A stretch of DNA of 64,000 nucleotides, from the NCBI RefSeq assembly GCF_000293885.2, contig NZ_CP010945.1:4918001-4982000 (forward strand), in the 5' to 3' direction. The notes beneath the pieces were generated by a model, which was given only the letters and a program-made list of their open reading frames with translations, was not told the origin of the DNA and made no database searches. The position numbers and the translations under genes are program-made. This document shows positions 9,572 to 20,002 of the stretch, piece after piece (positions within the stretch are counted from its first letter, which is position 1; the number at the start of each line of letters is the position of its first letter). The stretch comes from Pseudomonas fluorescens NCIMB 11764. Its GTDB lineage: Bacteria; Pseudomonadota; Gammaproteobacteria; Pseudomonadales; Pseudomonadaceae.

Positions 9572-10369
9572 ACGCCGCGCCACATAGACGTCGATCAGGT
9601 AACGGGCAATCGAGCGTGACGCCGGCAACGGCGGCAGCTCGTGCACGTTGAACCACTGGGCGTCCTCGATCTCGTCTTCCTGACAGACAATTTCGCCACC
9701 GGCGTACTCGGCGTGAAAGCCGAGCATCATCGAGTGCGGGAACGGCCAGCACTGGCTGCCCATGTACTGGATGTTCTTGACTTCGATCTGCACTTCCTCG
9801 CGAACCTCGCGAATCAGGCAATCTTCGGCCGACTCGCCCGGCTCGGCGAATCCGGCCAGCGTGCTGTAGACCCCGGTGACAAAACGCGGTGAACGCGCCA
9901 GCAGGACTTCATCGCCACGGGTAATCAGCACGATCATGCTCGGCGAAATGCGCGGGTAATAACGCAGGTCGCACGGCTCGCAGTACATCGCCCGCTCCCG
10001 GATGACTTGCTTCGTGGCCTGTCCGCAATTGCCGCAAAAGCGGTGCTCGCGGGCCCAGGTGCCGATTTGCGCGGCATACCCCAGCACCTTGTAAACGGCG
10101 TGATCACCGTCGAGCATGAACGCCCGCAGGCCTTTCCAGTTGCAGCCCGGCACTTCGCTGTGACTGCGCAGCTCCAGCAGATACACCGGCTCGCCATCCA
10201 GGTGGCCTATGCCATGTTCGGCAAGAATCGTCAGGTCCTGACGCTTGAGCCATTCGCGCGGGAACAGCGCGCCATTGTCGTCAAACAGGAAGCCTTCGGG
10301 GCTGCGCGCGACGGCCCAGCCGCCCGGTTGATCGGTGTCCAGTACTGCAGTGGTCCAGCGTGAAGTCAT
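9539..10369 (-). CDS. nudC: NAD(P)H pyrophosphatase / RNA decapping hydrolase NudC
   Basis: The 276-residue Nudix hydrolase cleaves NADH to NMNH and AMP and, as known for the family, removes NAD caps from RNA. The zinc-ribbon cysteines FCGNCG and [11 protein letters not shown] (residues about 112-135) are present, followed by the Nudix box [21 protein letters not shown] (from about residue 174) and a [18 protein letters not shown] segment typical of NudC. It begins 7 bp after the stop of the crotonase gene and is probably cotranscribed with it. Its 3' end overlaps tauE by 33 bp on the opposite strand. Confidence 0.95.
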   Translation of the reverse strand: MTSRWTTAVLDTDQPGGWAVARSPEGFLFDDNGALFPREWLKRQDLTILAEHGIGHLDGEPVYLLELRSHSEVPGCNWKGLRAFMLDGDHAVYKVLGYAAQIGTWAREHRFCGNCGQATKQVIRERAMYCEPCDLRYYPRISPSMIVLITRGDEVLLARSPRFVTGVYSTLAGFAEPGESAEDCLIREVREEVQIEVKNIQYMGSQCWPFPHSMMLGFHAEYAGGEIVCQEDEIEDAQWFNVHELPPLPASRSIARYLIDVYVARRLGHAEPVLPG

Positions 10370-10376
10370 TTTTCAA

Positions 10377-11189
10377 TCAATCCAGAAATTCGGGTTTCTG
10401 TTTGCTCATATGGGCGGCCATGGCCACGCGCAAATCGGTGGATTGCAGCATGGCGGCGTTCCAGGTGGCGACGTATTCGAGGCCGTCGTCGATGCGATGG
10501 TCACGCATGTAGCTGATCATCTCCTTGGTGCCGGTGACCGCAATCGGCGACTTGCTGGCGATGTCGCGGGCAATGCCCATGACGCCGTCGAGCAGGCTGG
10601 CGGTGTCGCTGTAGACGCGATTGACCAGACCGATAGTGCGCGCTTCCTCGGCGCCGAACGAGCGACCAGTGTAAGCCAGTTCACGCAGCATGCCGTCACC
10701 GATGATCCGCGGCAAGCGTTGCAATGTGCCAACGTCGGCGGCCATGCCGATGTCGATTTCCTTGATCGAGAATTGCGCATCTTCGGCGGCATAACGCATG
10801 TCGCAGGCGGCTATCAGATCGATCGCGCCACCCAGGCAGTAACCCTGAATCGCCGCCAGCACCGGCTTGCGGCAATTGTCGACGGCATTGAAGGAAGCTT
10901 GCAGTGCCAGAATCTTGCGCCGCAGCAGGCGGGCGTTGCGCCCCACGTCCTTGCCCAGCTCATTGGCCACGCCGGCCAGCATCATCAGGTCGATACCGGA
11001 CGAGAAATGTTTGCCGGCGCCACTGAGCACCACCACCCGCACTTCGTCGGTGTCGTCGATCCACTGGAAGATCTCGATGATCTCGCTCCAGAACGCGGCA
11101 TTCATCGAATTGATCTTCTCCGGACGATTGATCTGCACATGGGCAATTTTATCGGCCAGTTCGACGGTGAACGCAGTGTACTGAGACAT
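10377..11189 (-). CDS. Crotonase family, delta3,5-delta2,4-dienoyl-CoA isomerase type
   Basis: The 270-residue enoyl-CoA hydratase/isomerase-fold protein carries oxyanion-hole segments at HFSSGIDLMML (about residue 62) and IQGYCLGGAIDLIAACD (about residue 113). The segment KEIDIGMAADVGTLQRLPRIIG, with two acidic residues in the ECH1 arrangement, points to a dienoyl-CoA isomerase of the beta-oxidation side pathway rather than a hydratase. The start at 11189 has AAGGA 6-7 bp upstream. It heads a two-gene unit with nudC. Confidence 0.88.
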   Translation of the reverse strand: MSQYTAFTVELADKIAHVQINRPEKINSMNAAFWSEIIEIFQWIDDTDEVRVVVLSGAGKHFSSGIDLMMLAGVANELGKDVGRNARLLRRKILALQASFNAVDNCRKPVLAAIQGYCLGGAIDLIAACDMRYAAEDAQFSIKEIDIGMAADVGTLQRLPRIIGDGMLRELAYTGRSFGAEEARTIGLVNRVYSDTASLLDGVMGIARDIASKSPIAVTGTKEMISYMRDHRIDDGLEYVATWNAAMLQSTDLRVAMAAHMSKQKPEFLD

Positions 11190-11744
11190 GGCAGTGATCC
11201 TTTACCGGGCAAAAATGAGGCCCGAACTATAACAAGGCATGCCGTTCGGCAGTAAGGCAGCGGTTCGGCCAAAAGCGGGACTGCATGGCGCACCAGCGTA
11301 GTGCGCAGGCGTGACAGCACTCGCACATTCATGTGAACGCCAGGTTACCTTTTGGGGCTCGATCGCAAAAAAACGTGCACTTCGTCGGAGCGTTTGAACC
11401 CTTTTCATGCACGTCCGTACCTCATTGAACCGATTGTCGAACAATTTTGCCATCTGTGCTTCACCGCTCTAAGTTCTGGCCTAGACTCATTTTCGCGAGG
11501 CAAAACCGGTCGGTCACAAAGTGCAAAAATAATCGAAACTTTTGCTCTTCGTGGCCGGTCCTCTGAAAGGTAGGTGCGTTGCGACTGGTGCAATCCTTGC
11601 AACGTCCACTCCAGCCAATCTGCTTCAACGCATGGGTCGCGTTTGCTGCCCAGTGCGTCGCGCGTTTGCGCCCGGCCACAGGAATTGGCCACGAAACACC
11701 GTTTGCCAGACCTGAGAATTAGATCAACAACACGGGAGATTCAT
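11190..11744. other. Divergent intergenic region between crotonase gene and glgA
   Basis: This 555-bp gap holds the divergent promoters and no convincing gene. The glgA leader ends in gatcaacaacacgggagatt: an A-rich CAACAACA stretch resembling Hfq/Crc catabolite-repression motifs sits immediately before the GGGAGA ribosome-binding site. That would suit a carbon-storage operon, but the match is short and speculative. I found no AlgU promoter with correct spacing here. Confidence 0.45.
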
Positions 11745-13331
11745 ATGATCAGTGCGGCTTTAGACATTCAGGGAGAACGTGCTCATCAGCAGGTCGGCGA
11801 TACGAGCGCCGTGAGCGCCCCAAGTGCCAAATCGATCAACGTCCCGAGCACCAAGACGCTGATACCGGTGGCCAGTCAGAACCCCAATCGAAAGAAAGTG
11901 TTGTTCGTGACCTCGGAAATCGCCGACCTGGTGAAGACCGGCGGTCTGGGCGACGTCTCGGCAGCACTGCCCCGGGCCATGGCGCTATTGCACGATGTGC
12001 GTGTGCTGATCCCCGGCTACCCGCAAGTGCTGCACAGCGAAAACCCGATTCACATTATTGGCGAGCTCGGTGGTCATGCCGCATTGCCACCCTGCAAGAT
12101 CGGGCGCATGGACATGCCCGACGGCCTGGTCATTTACGTGTTGATCTGCCCGGAACTCTACGAGCGCGAAGGGTCTCCCTACGGCGCCAACAACGGTCGT
12201 GACTGGCCGGACAACCATATCCGCTTCGCCCGCCTGGGCCTGGCCGCTGCCGATATCGCTGCCAACCTTGCCCAAATTCACTGGTGCCCGGACCTGGTGC
12301 ACGCCCATGACTGGCCTGCCGGCCTGGCGCCTGCCTACATGCACTGGCGTGGGCAACGCACCCCGACGCTGTTCACCATTCACAACCTCGCCTACCAGGG
12401 CGTGACCAGTCTTGGGTCGTGCCCGGAACTGGGCATTCCCGCACATGCTCTGCAACAGGAAGGCATGGAGTTCTACGGCAAGATGTCGTTCCTCAAGGCC
12501 GGCATGGCCTATTCGAGCCACATCACCACTGTCAGCGCCACCTATGCCCAGGAAATCACCACCCCGGCCTTCGGCTGCGGTCTCGACGGTTTTCTTGCCG
12601 CCAAGACCCAGCAAGGTCTGCTCAGCGGCATTCCCAATGGCATTGATGAAAGCTGGGACGCCGCCACCGACTCGCACCTGTTCCGCCCGTTCAGCATCGG
12701 TGACTGGGAAGGCAAAGCGGTCAATGCGGCGCACGTGCGCGACCTGTTTGGCCTGGACGATTCAGAAGGTCCGCTGTTCGCCGTGGTCTCGCGCCTGGTG
12801 TACCAGAAAGGCCTGGACCTGACCGAAGCCGTGTCCGAGTACATCGTCCAATCGGGTGGCCAGATCGCGATCATCGGTCGCGGCGAGCCGGAAGAAGAAC
12901 AAGCCATGCGCGAACTGGCCCTGCGTTTCCCCGGGCAAATCGGTGTACGCATCGGCTTCAACGAAACCGACGCCCGCCGTATGTTCGCCGGCAGCGATTT
13001 CCTGCTGATGCCATCGCGTTATGAACCGTGCGGCCTCAGCCAGATGTACGCCCAGCGCTTCGGCTCGTTGCCGGTGGCCCGTAACACCGGCGGCCTGGCC
13101 GACACCATCGAAAACGGCGTGACCGGTTTCCTGTTCGACGAATCCACCGTCGAGAGTTATCAGGAAGCGTTGAGCCGGGCTTTCAAGGTGTTTGCCTTTC
13201 CCGACCTGCTCAATGCCATGCGTTGCCGCGCCATGGCTGCGCCGTTCAATTGGTGCAAAGCGGTCGAACCCTACGCAGAACTCTACGAACAGCTGGTCGC
13301 CAAGGCGCTGGGGAAATCGAACAGACAGTAA
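11745..13331 (+). CDS. glgA: Glycogen synthase GlgA (GT5)
   Basis: The 528-residue glycosyltransferase extends alpha-1,4-glucan from a nucleotide-glucose donor. After a roughly 40-residue low-complexity N-terminus come the GT5 hallmarks: SEIADLVKTGGLGDVSAALP (donor-binding KTGGL, about residue 55-74), the catalytic-site segment VHAHDWPAGLAPAYMHW, TIHNLAYQG, and the C-terminal RYEPCGLSQMYAQRFGSLPV. The ATG at 11745 is preferred over more upstream in-frame starts because GGGAGA sits 5-6 bp before it and the family does not extend further. It is first in the operon glgA-treZ-malQ-treY-DUF2934-glgX. No glgC (ADP-glucose pyrophosphorylase) is encoded in the window. Confidence 0.95.
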   Translation: MISAALDIQGERAHQQVGDTSAVSAPSAKSINVPSTKTLIPVASQNPNRKKVLFVTSEIADLVKTGGLGDVSAALPRAMALLHDVRVLIPGYPQVLHSENPIHIIGELGGHAALPPCKIGRMDMPDGLVIYVLICPELYEREGSPYGANNGRDWPDNHIRFARLGLAAADIAANLAQIHWCPDLVHAHDWPAGLAPAYMHWRGQRTPTLFTIHNLAYQGVTSLGSCPELGIPAHALQQEGMEFYGKMSFLKAGMAYSSHITTVSATYAQEITTPAFGCGLDGFLAAKTQQGLLSGIPNGIDESWDAATDSHLFRPFSIGDWEGKAVNAAHVRDLFGLDDSEGPLFAVVSRLVYQKGLDLTEAVSEYIVQSGGQIAIIGRGEPEEEQAMRELALRFPGQIGVRIGFNETDARRMFAGSDFLLMPSRYEPCGLSQMYAQRFGSLPVARNTGGLADTIENGVTGFLFDESTVESYQEALSRAFKVFAFPDLLNAMRCRAMAAPFNWCKAVEPYAELYEQLVAKALGKSNRQ

Positions 13332-13345
13332 GAGGTTTTTGAACA

Positions 13346-15142
13346 ATGCCGTTACGGACCCTTGAGACCTGGCCCCACGGCGCAATCATGCTGGACGCAG
13401 AACACACGCGTTTTGCCTTGTGGGCGCCAGATGCGTTTTTTGTCAGTGTCGAACTGGAAGATGGACAATCCTTGCCGCTACTGCCTCAGGCCGATGGCTG
13501 GTTCGTGATCAAGGCGCGTTGCCCCGCAGGTACGCGTTATCGCTACAACATAGACGGTGAGATTGAAGTCCCCGACCCCGCCTCCCGCGCGCAGGCCGGC
13601 GACATTCACCTGCACAGCGTGGTGGTCGATCCCCTCGCCTACACCTGGCAACACAGCGCCTGGCTGGGACGGCCATGGAACGAGGCGGTGATCTACGAGT
13701 TGCATGTCGGTGCGCTGGGCGGCTTCAGCGCAGTCGAACAGCACCTCGAGCGCCTCGCGGCGTTGGGCATTACGGCCATCGAGCTGATGCCTATCGCACA
13801 ATTTCCCGGTGAACGGAACTGGGGCTATGACGGGGTGCTGCCCTACGCGCCCCAGGCGTCCTATGGCACCCCTGAACAACTCAAGCACCTGATCGACACC
13901 GCCCACGGCCATGGCCTCGCGGTGATCCTCGACGTGGTCTACAACCATTTCGGCCCGGATGGCAATTACCTGCATCGCTACGCCAAGGGCTTCTTCAACG
14001 AAGACAAGCACACGCCCTGGGGCGCGGCCATCGATTTCCGGCGGCGCGAGGTGCGTGATTTCTTCATCGACAATGCGTTGATGTGGTTGCTGGAATACCG
14101 CTTTGACGGTTTGCGCTTCGATGCGGTGCACGCCATCGAAAGCCCGGACTTTCTTCAGGAGCTGGCACAACGGATTCGCCAGCAGACCGATCCGGTGCGG
14201 CATGTGTGGTTGACGGTCGAGAACGAGCACAACCAGGCCAGCCTGCTGCAGGAAGGCTTCGACGCGCAGTGGAACGACGACGGCCACAACGCGTTGCACG
14301 TCCTGCTGACTGGTGAAACCGATGCCTATTACGCCGACTACGCGGACAATCCCACAGAGAAACTGGCTCGTTGCCTGAGTCAGGGTTTCGTGTTCCAGGG
14401 CCACACCAACCGACACGGTGAAGCGCGGGGCGAGCCCAGCGGGCACCTGCCCCCCAGCGCGTTCGTGTTGTTTTTGCAGAACCATGACCAGATCGGCAAT
14501 CGTGCGTTCGGTGAACGTCTGCCGCAACTGGCCCACCCCGACGCGCTGAAAGCCGCGACCGCACTGTTGCTGTTGTCGCCGATGATCCCGCTGATGTTCA
14601 TGGGCGACGAGTTCGCCGCCGAGCAACCGTTCCTGTTCTTCACCAGCCATCACGGCGAGCTCGCGGAACTGGTCCGTGAAGGCCGACGTAACGAGTTTGC
14701 CGCGTTTGATGCGTTTGCCGATCCGGAGAAACGTGAACGGATTCCCGACCCGAATGCACAGCAGACCTTCGAAGACTCTCGCCCCTGCCTGACGGCCCGT
14801 CGAGACTCCGCCATGTACCAGCTGTATTGCCAACTGTTGAAAATCCGCCATGAGCGGATCGTGCCGCACGTGTCCGGCGCCCATCCACTGGGCGCCGATG
14901 TGCTGGCCGAAGGCGCCGTCACGGCGCGCTGGCAACTGGGCGATGGCAGCCTGCTGCGCATTGACCTGAACCTCAGCGGCAAGCCAGTGGTCCACTCCCC
15001 ACAGGCCGGCAATGCGTTGTTGTTCGAACACCCGCCGGAGTCCGCCGACCTGTTGGATCAGGGCACCCTTGCCCCGTATTGCGCGCTAGTCAGCCTCACG
15101 GCCGCGGCCCCTTTGCTACCCCCGGATGGAGAGCGCCAATGA
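13346..15142 (+). CDS. treZ: Malto-oligosyltrehalose trehalohydrolase TreZ (GH13)
   Basis: The 598-residue enzyme releases trehalose from maltooligosyltrehalose produced by TreY. It has an N-terminal beta-sandwich with FALWAPDAFFVSVEL, then a GH13 barrel: DVVYNHFGPDGNYLH, the nucleophile segment RFDGLRFDAVHAI, acid/base VENEHNQASLL, and QNHDQIGNRAFG. The TreZ-specific order (YELHVGALGGFSAVEQHLERL, WGYDGVLPYAPQASYGTPE) supports the name over GlgB or GlgX. AGAGG lies 9-10 bp before the start. Its TGA overlaps the ATG of malQ (ATGA), implying translational coupling. Confidence 0.96.
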   Translation: MPLRTLETWPHGAIMLDAEHTRFALWAPDAFFVSVELEDGQSLPLLPQADGWFVIKARCPAGTRYRYNIDGEIEVPDPASRAQAGDIHLHSVVVDPLAYTWQHSAWLGRPWNEAVIYELHVGALGGFSAVEQHLERLAALGITAIELMPIAQFPGERNWGYDGVLPYAPQASYGTPEQLKHLIDTAHGHGLAVILDVVYNHFGPDGNYLHRYAKGFFNEDKHTPWGAAIDFRRREVRDFFIDNALMWLLEYRFDGLRFDAVHAIESPDFLQELAQRIRQQTDPVRHVWLTVENEHNQASLLQEGFDAQWNDDGHNALHVLLTGETDAYYADYADNPTEKLARCLSQGFVFQGHTNRHGEARGEPSGHLPPSAFVLFLQNHDQIGNRAFGERLPQLAHPDALKAATALLLLSPMIPLMFMGDEFAAEQPFLFFTSHHGELAELVREGRRNEFAAFDAFADPEKRERIPDPNAQQTFEDSRPCLTARRDSAMYQLYCQLLKIRHERIVPHVSGAHPLGADVLAEGAVTARWQLGDGSLLRIDLNLSGKPVVHSPQAGNALLFEHPPESADLLDQGTLAPYCALVSLTAAAPLLPPDGERQ

Positions 15143-17217
15143 GCGATGCGCAACTGGAAATACTGGCCGGCCGAGCTGGCCTGGCGGTCGACTGGATCGA
15201 CGCCAACGGCCGCCCACAGAAAGTCGCCCCATCAGTGTTACGTAACGTCCTGACCGGACTCGGCCACCCGGCCGGCACCGCCCAGGAAATCGACGCCAGC
15301 CTGCTCGAATTGCAGCAGGTGCAACAGACCCGGCATTTGCCGCCGCTGTTGACCGCAGACTTTGGCGTGGGCCTCAACCTGGCGCATTACTTCGAGCCGC
15401 AGACACCCTGCGAGATCCACCTTGAAGATGGTTCGCGGCTCAGCCTGAAACTGGATGCCGAGGCGATATTGCCCGGTCTGATCCCGGTCGGTTACCAGCA
15501 CGTCAGCATTGACGGGCAGTCCTTTACGCTGGCCGTGGCACCGTCGCGCTGCTACAGCGTCGGCGACGCCGTCGACAGCCCGATCCCCCGCGCCTGGGGC
15601 CTCAGCGTGCAGCTGTATTCGCTGCGCCGTCCCGGCGATGGCGGTTTCGGCGATACCCAGGCCCTCGAGGATCTCGCCCGGGTGGCCGGTGAACGGGGCG
15701 CCGAAGCCTTGGCGATCAGTCCGCTGCACGCGATGTTCAGCAACGACACCCAGCGCTACAGTCCCTATTCGCCGTCCAGCCGTTTGTTTCTCAACAGCCT
15801 GTACGCCGCGCCCGGAGCGATCCTTGGTGAGCGCGCAATGCGCACAGCGATAGATGCCACCGGGCTCGCCGCGGAACTCAAGCACCTCGAGGCGCTGCCA
15901 CTGGTTGACTGGCCCGTCGCGGCCGAAGCCAAGCACCGTCTGTTGCAAGCGCTGTACGAAGGCTTTGTCCAGGGCGAACACCCGCTGCATGAAGACTTCA
16001 GCAGTTTCCGCCACGCTGCCGGCGAAGCCCTGGAAAACCACTGTCGCTTCGAAGCCATCCAGGAAGCCCGCGCCGCCAAGGGTGAAAACCTCGACTGGCG
16101 CGAATGGCCCGAGCAATGGCGCGATCCGCGTAGCGCGGCGCTGGCTGACTTCGCCGAAGAGAATGCCGGGCGCATCGGCTTCTTTGCCTTCTGCCAATGG
16201 CTGATCACCCGCTGCCTGGAGCGCGCACAAACCGCCGCCCGCAGCAGCGGCATGAGCATCGGCTTGATCGCTGACCTGGCGGTGGGTGCCGACGGCGGCG
16301 GTAGCCAGGCCTGGAGTCGCCAGGACGAATTGCTCGCCTCCCTGACCGTGGGTGCGCCACCCGACATCCTCAACCGCACCGGCCAGGGCTGGGGAATTTC
16401 CGCGTTCTCGCCCGAAGGCCTGGTACGCAATGGCTTTCGCGCCTTTATCGAAATGCTCCGGGCCAATTTCGCCCACGCGGGTGGCCTGCGCATCGATCAC
16501 GTCATGGGGCTGCAACGGTTGTGGGTGATCCCCAACGGCGCCTCACCCGCTGACGGTGCTTATCTCTATTACCCGGTTGACGACCTGTTGCGCCTTCTGA
16601 CCCTGGAATCCCATCGGCATCAGGCCATCGTCCTGGGCGAGGATCTCGGGACGGTACCGGACGGTCTGCGGGAAAAACTCATCGCCCGCTCGATCCTCGG
16701 CATGCGCGTGATGCTGTTCGAACAGGACAACGCTCGCTTCAAACCGATCCTCGACTGGCCGGACAACGCCTTGGCGACCACCAGCACCCATGACTTGCCG
16801 ACGCTCAATGGCTGGTGGCATGGCCGCGACATCGACTGGAACGCTCGACTGGGGCTGGTCGATGCCCAAGGTGAAATCGAGTGGCGCCATCATCGCGAAC
16901 GGGAGCGCGAAGGCCTGCGGCGGGTGTTGAGCGAAGACCCGCAGAACTTCCGCGAGGAGTCCCACGAAACCGATCAGGTACTCGACGCCGCCATTCGTTT
17001 CCTCGGCCATACCCGCGCTCCGCTGGTGTTGCTGCCGCTGGAGGATGCCCTGGGCATCGAACAGCAGGCCAACCTGCCCGGCACCATCGATACGCATCCC
17101 AATTGGTCGCGACGTTTGCCCGGCGACAGCGAAGCATTGCTCAATGACCCGGACGCCGCCAGGCGTCTGGAACTGCTCGCTTGCGCGCGACTTCAGGCCG
17201 CCGAGCGTGACCGATGA
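15139..17217 (+). CDS. malQ: 4-alpha-glucanotransferase MalQ (GH77)
   Basis: The 692-residue amylomaltase transfers maltooligosaccharide segments between glucans, supplying longer chains for TreY. Catalytic regions of GH77 are visible: nucleophile LRIDHVMGLQRLWVIP, acid/base VLGEDLGTVPDGLREKL, and the stabiliser ATTSTHDLPTLNGWW. The 20-codon upstream extension of the frame lies inside treZ, so the coupled ATGA start at 15139 is preferred. Its own stop overlaps the treY start in the same way. Confidence 0.95.
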   Translation: MSDAQLEILAGRAGLAVDWIDANGRPQKVAPSVLRNVLTGLGHPAGTAQEIDASLLELQQVQQTRHLPPLLTADFGVGLNLAHYFEPQTPCEIHLEDGSRLSLKLDAEAILPGLIPVGYQHVSIDGQSFTLAVAPSRCYSVGDAVDSPIPRAWGLSVQLYSLRRPGDGGFGDTQALEDLARVAGERGAEALAISPLHAMFSNDTQRYSPYSPSSRLFLNSLYAAPGAILGERAMRTAIDATGLAAELKHLEALPLVDWPVAAEAKHRLLQALYEGFVQGEHPLHEDFSSFRHAAGEALENHCRFEAIQEARAAKGENLDWREWPEQWRDPRSAALADFAEENAGRIGFFAFCQWLITRCLERAQTAARSSGMSIGLIADLAVGADGGGSQAWSRQDELLASLTVGAPPDILNRTGQGWGISAFSPEGLVRNGFRAFIEMLRANFAHAGGLRIDHVMGLQRLWVIPNGASPADGAYLYYPVDDLLRLLTLESHRHQAIVLGEDLGTVPDGLREKLIARSILGMRVMLFEQDNARFKPILDWPDNALATTSTHDLPTLNGWWHGRDIDWNARLGLVDAQGEIEWRHHREREREGLRRVLSEDPQNFREESHETDQVLDAAIRFLGHTRAPLVLLPLEDALGIEQQANLPGTIDTHPNWSRRLPGDSEALLNDPDAARRLELLACARLQAAERDR

Positions 17218-20000
17218 ATCCGCCACGTACCCAACCGCTGCGGGCGACCTTGCGACTGCAGTTTCATAAAGGCTTCACGCTCGACGATGCGGTGCCGCTG
17301 GTGCCCTATTTCGCCAGCCTCGGCATCAGCCATGTCTACGCATCGCCGCTGCTGAGCGCCCGCGCCGGCTCCATGCATGGTTATGACGTGGTGGACCCGA
17401 CCACGGTCAATCCTGAACTGGGCGGCGAAGCGGCATTGCGCCGGCTGGTCAGCGCGTTGCGTGCACAGGACATGGGGCTGATCCTCGACATCGTCTCCAA
17501 CCACATGGCGGTCGGCGGCGGTGACAACCCCTGGTGGCTGGACTTGCTGGAATGGGGGCGCCTGAGCCCCTATGGCGAGTTCTTCGACATCCAGTGGCAT
17601 TCGCCCGATCCGTTGATGGAAGGCCAGCTGTTGTTGCCCTTCCTCGGCAGCGATTACGGCGTTGCGTTGCAGGACGGCACCCTGCCCTTGCGTTTCGATG
17701 CGCAGCATGGCGCGTTTTACGTTGAGCATTACGATCATCACTTCCCGATTTGCCCGATGAATTTTGGCGAACTGCTGAAAGCGGATGACGAGCAACTCAA
17801 ATCACTGGCCGACCGCTTCAGCACCTTGAGTTATCAGAACGACGCCCACCGTCTGGCGATGCCGTTGAAAGACGAGCTGCGTGAACTCGCCAGCGACCCG
17901 GCCGTGCTGCACATCATTGAACAGAACCTGAAAGCCTACGATTCGCTCACGCCCGACGGCTTCCAGCGTCTGCATCAGTTGCTGGAGCGCCAGAGCTATC
18001 GCCTCGCCAGTTGGCGTACGGCAGCGGACGACATCAACTGGCGGCGCTTTTTCGATGTCAACGAACTGGGCGGCCTGCGCGTGGAGCGTCCGGCGGTGTT
18101 CGAGGCGACCCACGCGAAAATCTTCGAACTGGTGGCTGAAGGCTTGATCGACGGTCTGCGCATCGACCACATCGACGGCCTCGCCGACCCGCGTGGTTAC
18201 TGCCGCAAACTGCGTCGGCGGGTCGACAGCCTGGCACCGGATCGGCACTTGCCGATCTACGTCGAGAAGATCCTTGGCGAGGGGGAAACCCTGCACCGTG
18301 ACTGGTCGGTGGATGGCACCACGGGTTACGAATTCATGAACCAGTTGTCATTGCTGCAACATGACCCGGAGGGCGCACAAACCCTGAGCGAGTTGTGGAG
18401 TCGCTACAGCGAACGGCCCGCCGACTTCCGTCAGGAAGCCCAACTGGCGCGCCAGCAGATCCTCAACGGTTCCCTCGCCGGTGATTTCGAAAGTGTCGCC
18501 CAGGCCCTGTTGCAAGTGGCCCGGGATGACCTGATGACCCGCGACCTGACCCTCGGCGCGATTCGCCGGGCATTGCAGGAACTGATCGTGCACTTTCCGG
18601 TGTATCGCACTTACATCAGTCCCCGTGGGCGCTCCGCGCAGGATGATGTATTTTTCCAGCAAGCCTTGGACGGTGCGCGGCAAACCCTCGGTGAGGCCGA
18701 TTGGCCCGTGCTCGATTGCCTGGCCCGATGGCTGGGGGGTGAACCGTGGCGCAAGCGTCCGGTGGGCCGTCCGCGCAAGATGCTCAAGCATGCCTGCGTA
18801 CGCTTTCAGCAGTTGACCTCGCCGGCGGCGGCGAAGGCCGTGGAAGACACCGCGTTCTATCGCTCGGCAGTTCTGCTGTCGCGCAATGATGTGGGGTTCA
18901 GCACCGAGCAGTTCAGCGCGCCGGTGGCCGACTTCCATGCCGCGTGCCTCAATCGCCTCGAAGAATTCCCCGATAACCTGTTGGCCACTGCGACCCACGA
19001 CCACAAACGCGGCGAAGACACCCGCGCCAGGCTGGCGGTGTTGAGCGAGCGCAGCGCGTGGTTCGCCTGGCAGGTGCCGCTCTGGCAAACACTGGCCCGG
19101 CCGCTGCGCGACGACGACCAGATGCCGTCCGCCGGCGATGAGCTGATCCTGTATCAGGCGCTCCTTGGCAGCTGGCCACTGGATCTGCGCAATGACGATA
19201 AAGCCGCGTTCGAGCACTACACTCAACGTGTGTGGCAGTGGCAACAGAAAGCCTTGCGCGAAGCCAAGTTGCAAAGCAGCTGGAGCGCGCCGAACGACGC
19301 TTACGAACACGCAGCTCACCAATTCCTCGAACGCCTGCTGCTCAGCCCTGAAGGTGAACGGCTGCGCGCAGCCCTCGGTAATGCGGCGATGTCGATTGCT
19401 GCACCCGGTGCACTCAACGGCTTGGCGCAAACCTTGCTGCGCATGACCGTGCCGGGCATTCCGGACCTTTATCAAGGCAACGAGTACTGGGACTTCTCGC
19501 TGGTAGACCCGGACAACCGCCGCCCGGTGGATTACGCCAGTCGCCACCAGGCCATGCAGCGTCCGCAGGACGTGCCTGACCTGCTGGCGAGCTGGCGGAA
19601 CGGGCACATCAAACAAACCCTGATTGCGCGCACGTTGAACCTGCGCGCCGAGCATCCCGAGCTGTTTCAGCGAGGGTCGTATCAAGCCCTGGAAGTGGTC
19701 GGCAGCGAGGCACACCGGGTGCTGGCATTTGCGCGCTCGTACAACCAGAAGCGGGCCATCGTGATCGTACCGATACGTTGTGCGGGCCTGCTGGAAAACA
19801 GTGCCGAACCCAAGGTCGGCGCGCAGCTGTGGGGCGATACGCGGGTCAAATTACCGTTCACCACCCCTGACGACAATCTGAAGGGACTTTTTTCCAGCGT
19901 CACAGTCACAGAACACAAGGAGCTGATGATTGGCGCCGCGCTGGGGGATTTCCCGGTCAATCTCTTTATCCAAAACCTTGAGTTCAGTTCAGGAGCATAG
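17214..20000 (+). CDS. treY: Malto-oligosyltrehalose synthase TreY (GH13)
   Basis: The 928-residue enzyme isomerises the reducing-end alpha-1,4 bond of maltooligosaccharides to the alpha,alpha-1,1 bond of trehalose. It opens with TLRLQFHKGFTLDDAVPLVPY and YASPLLSARAGSMHGYDVVD, and carries DIVSNHMAVGGGDNPWW, nucleophile GLRIDHIDGLADPRGY, acid IYVEKILGEGETL and LATATHDHKRGEDTRARL, all typical of TreY. The start overlaps the malQ stop (ATGA). It works with TreZ two genes upstream. Confidence 0.96.
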   Translation: MNPPRTQPLRATLRLQFHKGFTLDDAVPLVPYFASLGISHVYASPLLSARAGSMHGYDVVDPTTVNPELGGEAALRRLVSALRAQDMGLILDIVSNHMAVGGGDNPWWLDLLEWGRLSPYGEFFDIQWHSPDPLMEGQLLLPFLGSDYGVALQDGTLPLRFDAQHGAFYVEHYDHHFPICPMNFGELLKADDEQLKSLADRFSTLSYQNDAHRLAMPLKDELRELASDPAVLHIIEQNLKAYDSLTPDGFQRLHQLLERQSYRLASWRTAADDINWRRFFDVNELGGLRVERPAVFEATHAKIFELVAEGLIDGLRIDHIDGLADPRGYCRKLRRRVDSLAPDRHLPIYVEKILGEGETLHRDWSVDGTTGYEFMNQLSLLQHDPEGAQTLSELWSRYSERPADFRQEAQLARQQILNGSLAGDFESVAQALLQVARDDLMTRDLTLGAIRRALQELIVHFPVYRTYISPRGRSAQDDVFFQQALDGARQTLGEADWPVLDCLARWLGGEPWRKRPVGRPRKMLKHACVRFQQLTSPAAAKAVEDTAFYRSAVLLSRNDVGFSTEQFSAPVADFHAACLNRLEEFPDNLLATATHDHKRGEDTRARLAVLSERSAWFAWQVPLWQTLARPLRDDDQMPSAGDELILYQALLGSWPLDLRNDDKAAFEHYTQRVWQWQQKALREAKLQSSWSAPNDAYEHAAHQFLERLLLSPEGERLRAALGNAAMSIAAPGALNGLAQTLLRMTVPGIPDLYQGNEYWDFSLVDPDNRRPVDYASRHQAMQRPQDVPDLLASWRNGHIKQTLIARTLNLRAEHPELFQRGSYQALEVVGSEAHRVLAFARSYNQKRAIVIVPIRCAGLLENSAEPKVGAQLWGDTRVKLPFTTPDDNLKGLFSSVTVTEHKELMIGAALGDFPVNLFIQNLEFSSGA

Positions 20001-20002
20001 CG

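Noticed and set aside
11540..11572. AlgU promoter upstream of glgA (GAAACTT ... TCTGA)
   Set aside because: The elements are about 20 bp apart instead of 16-17, and the -35 is imperfect.
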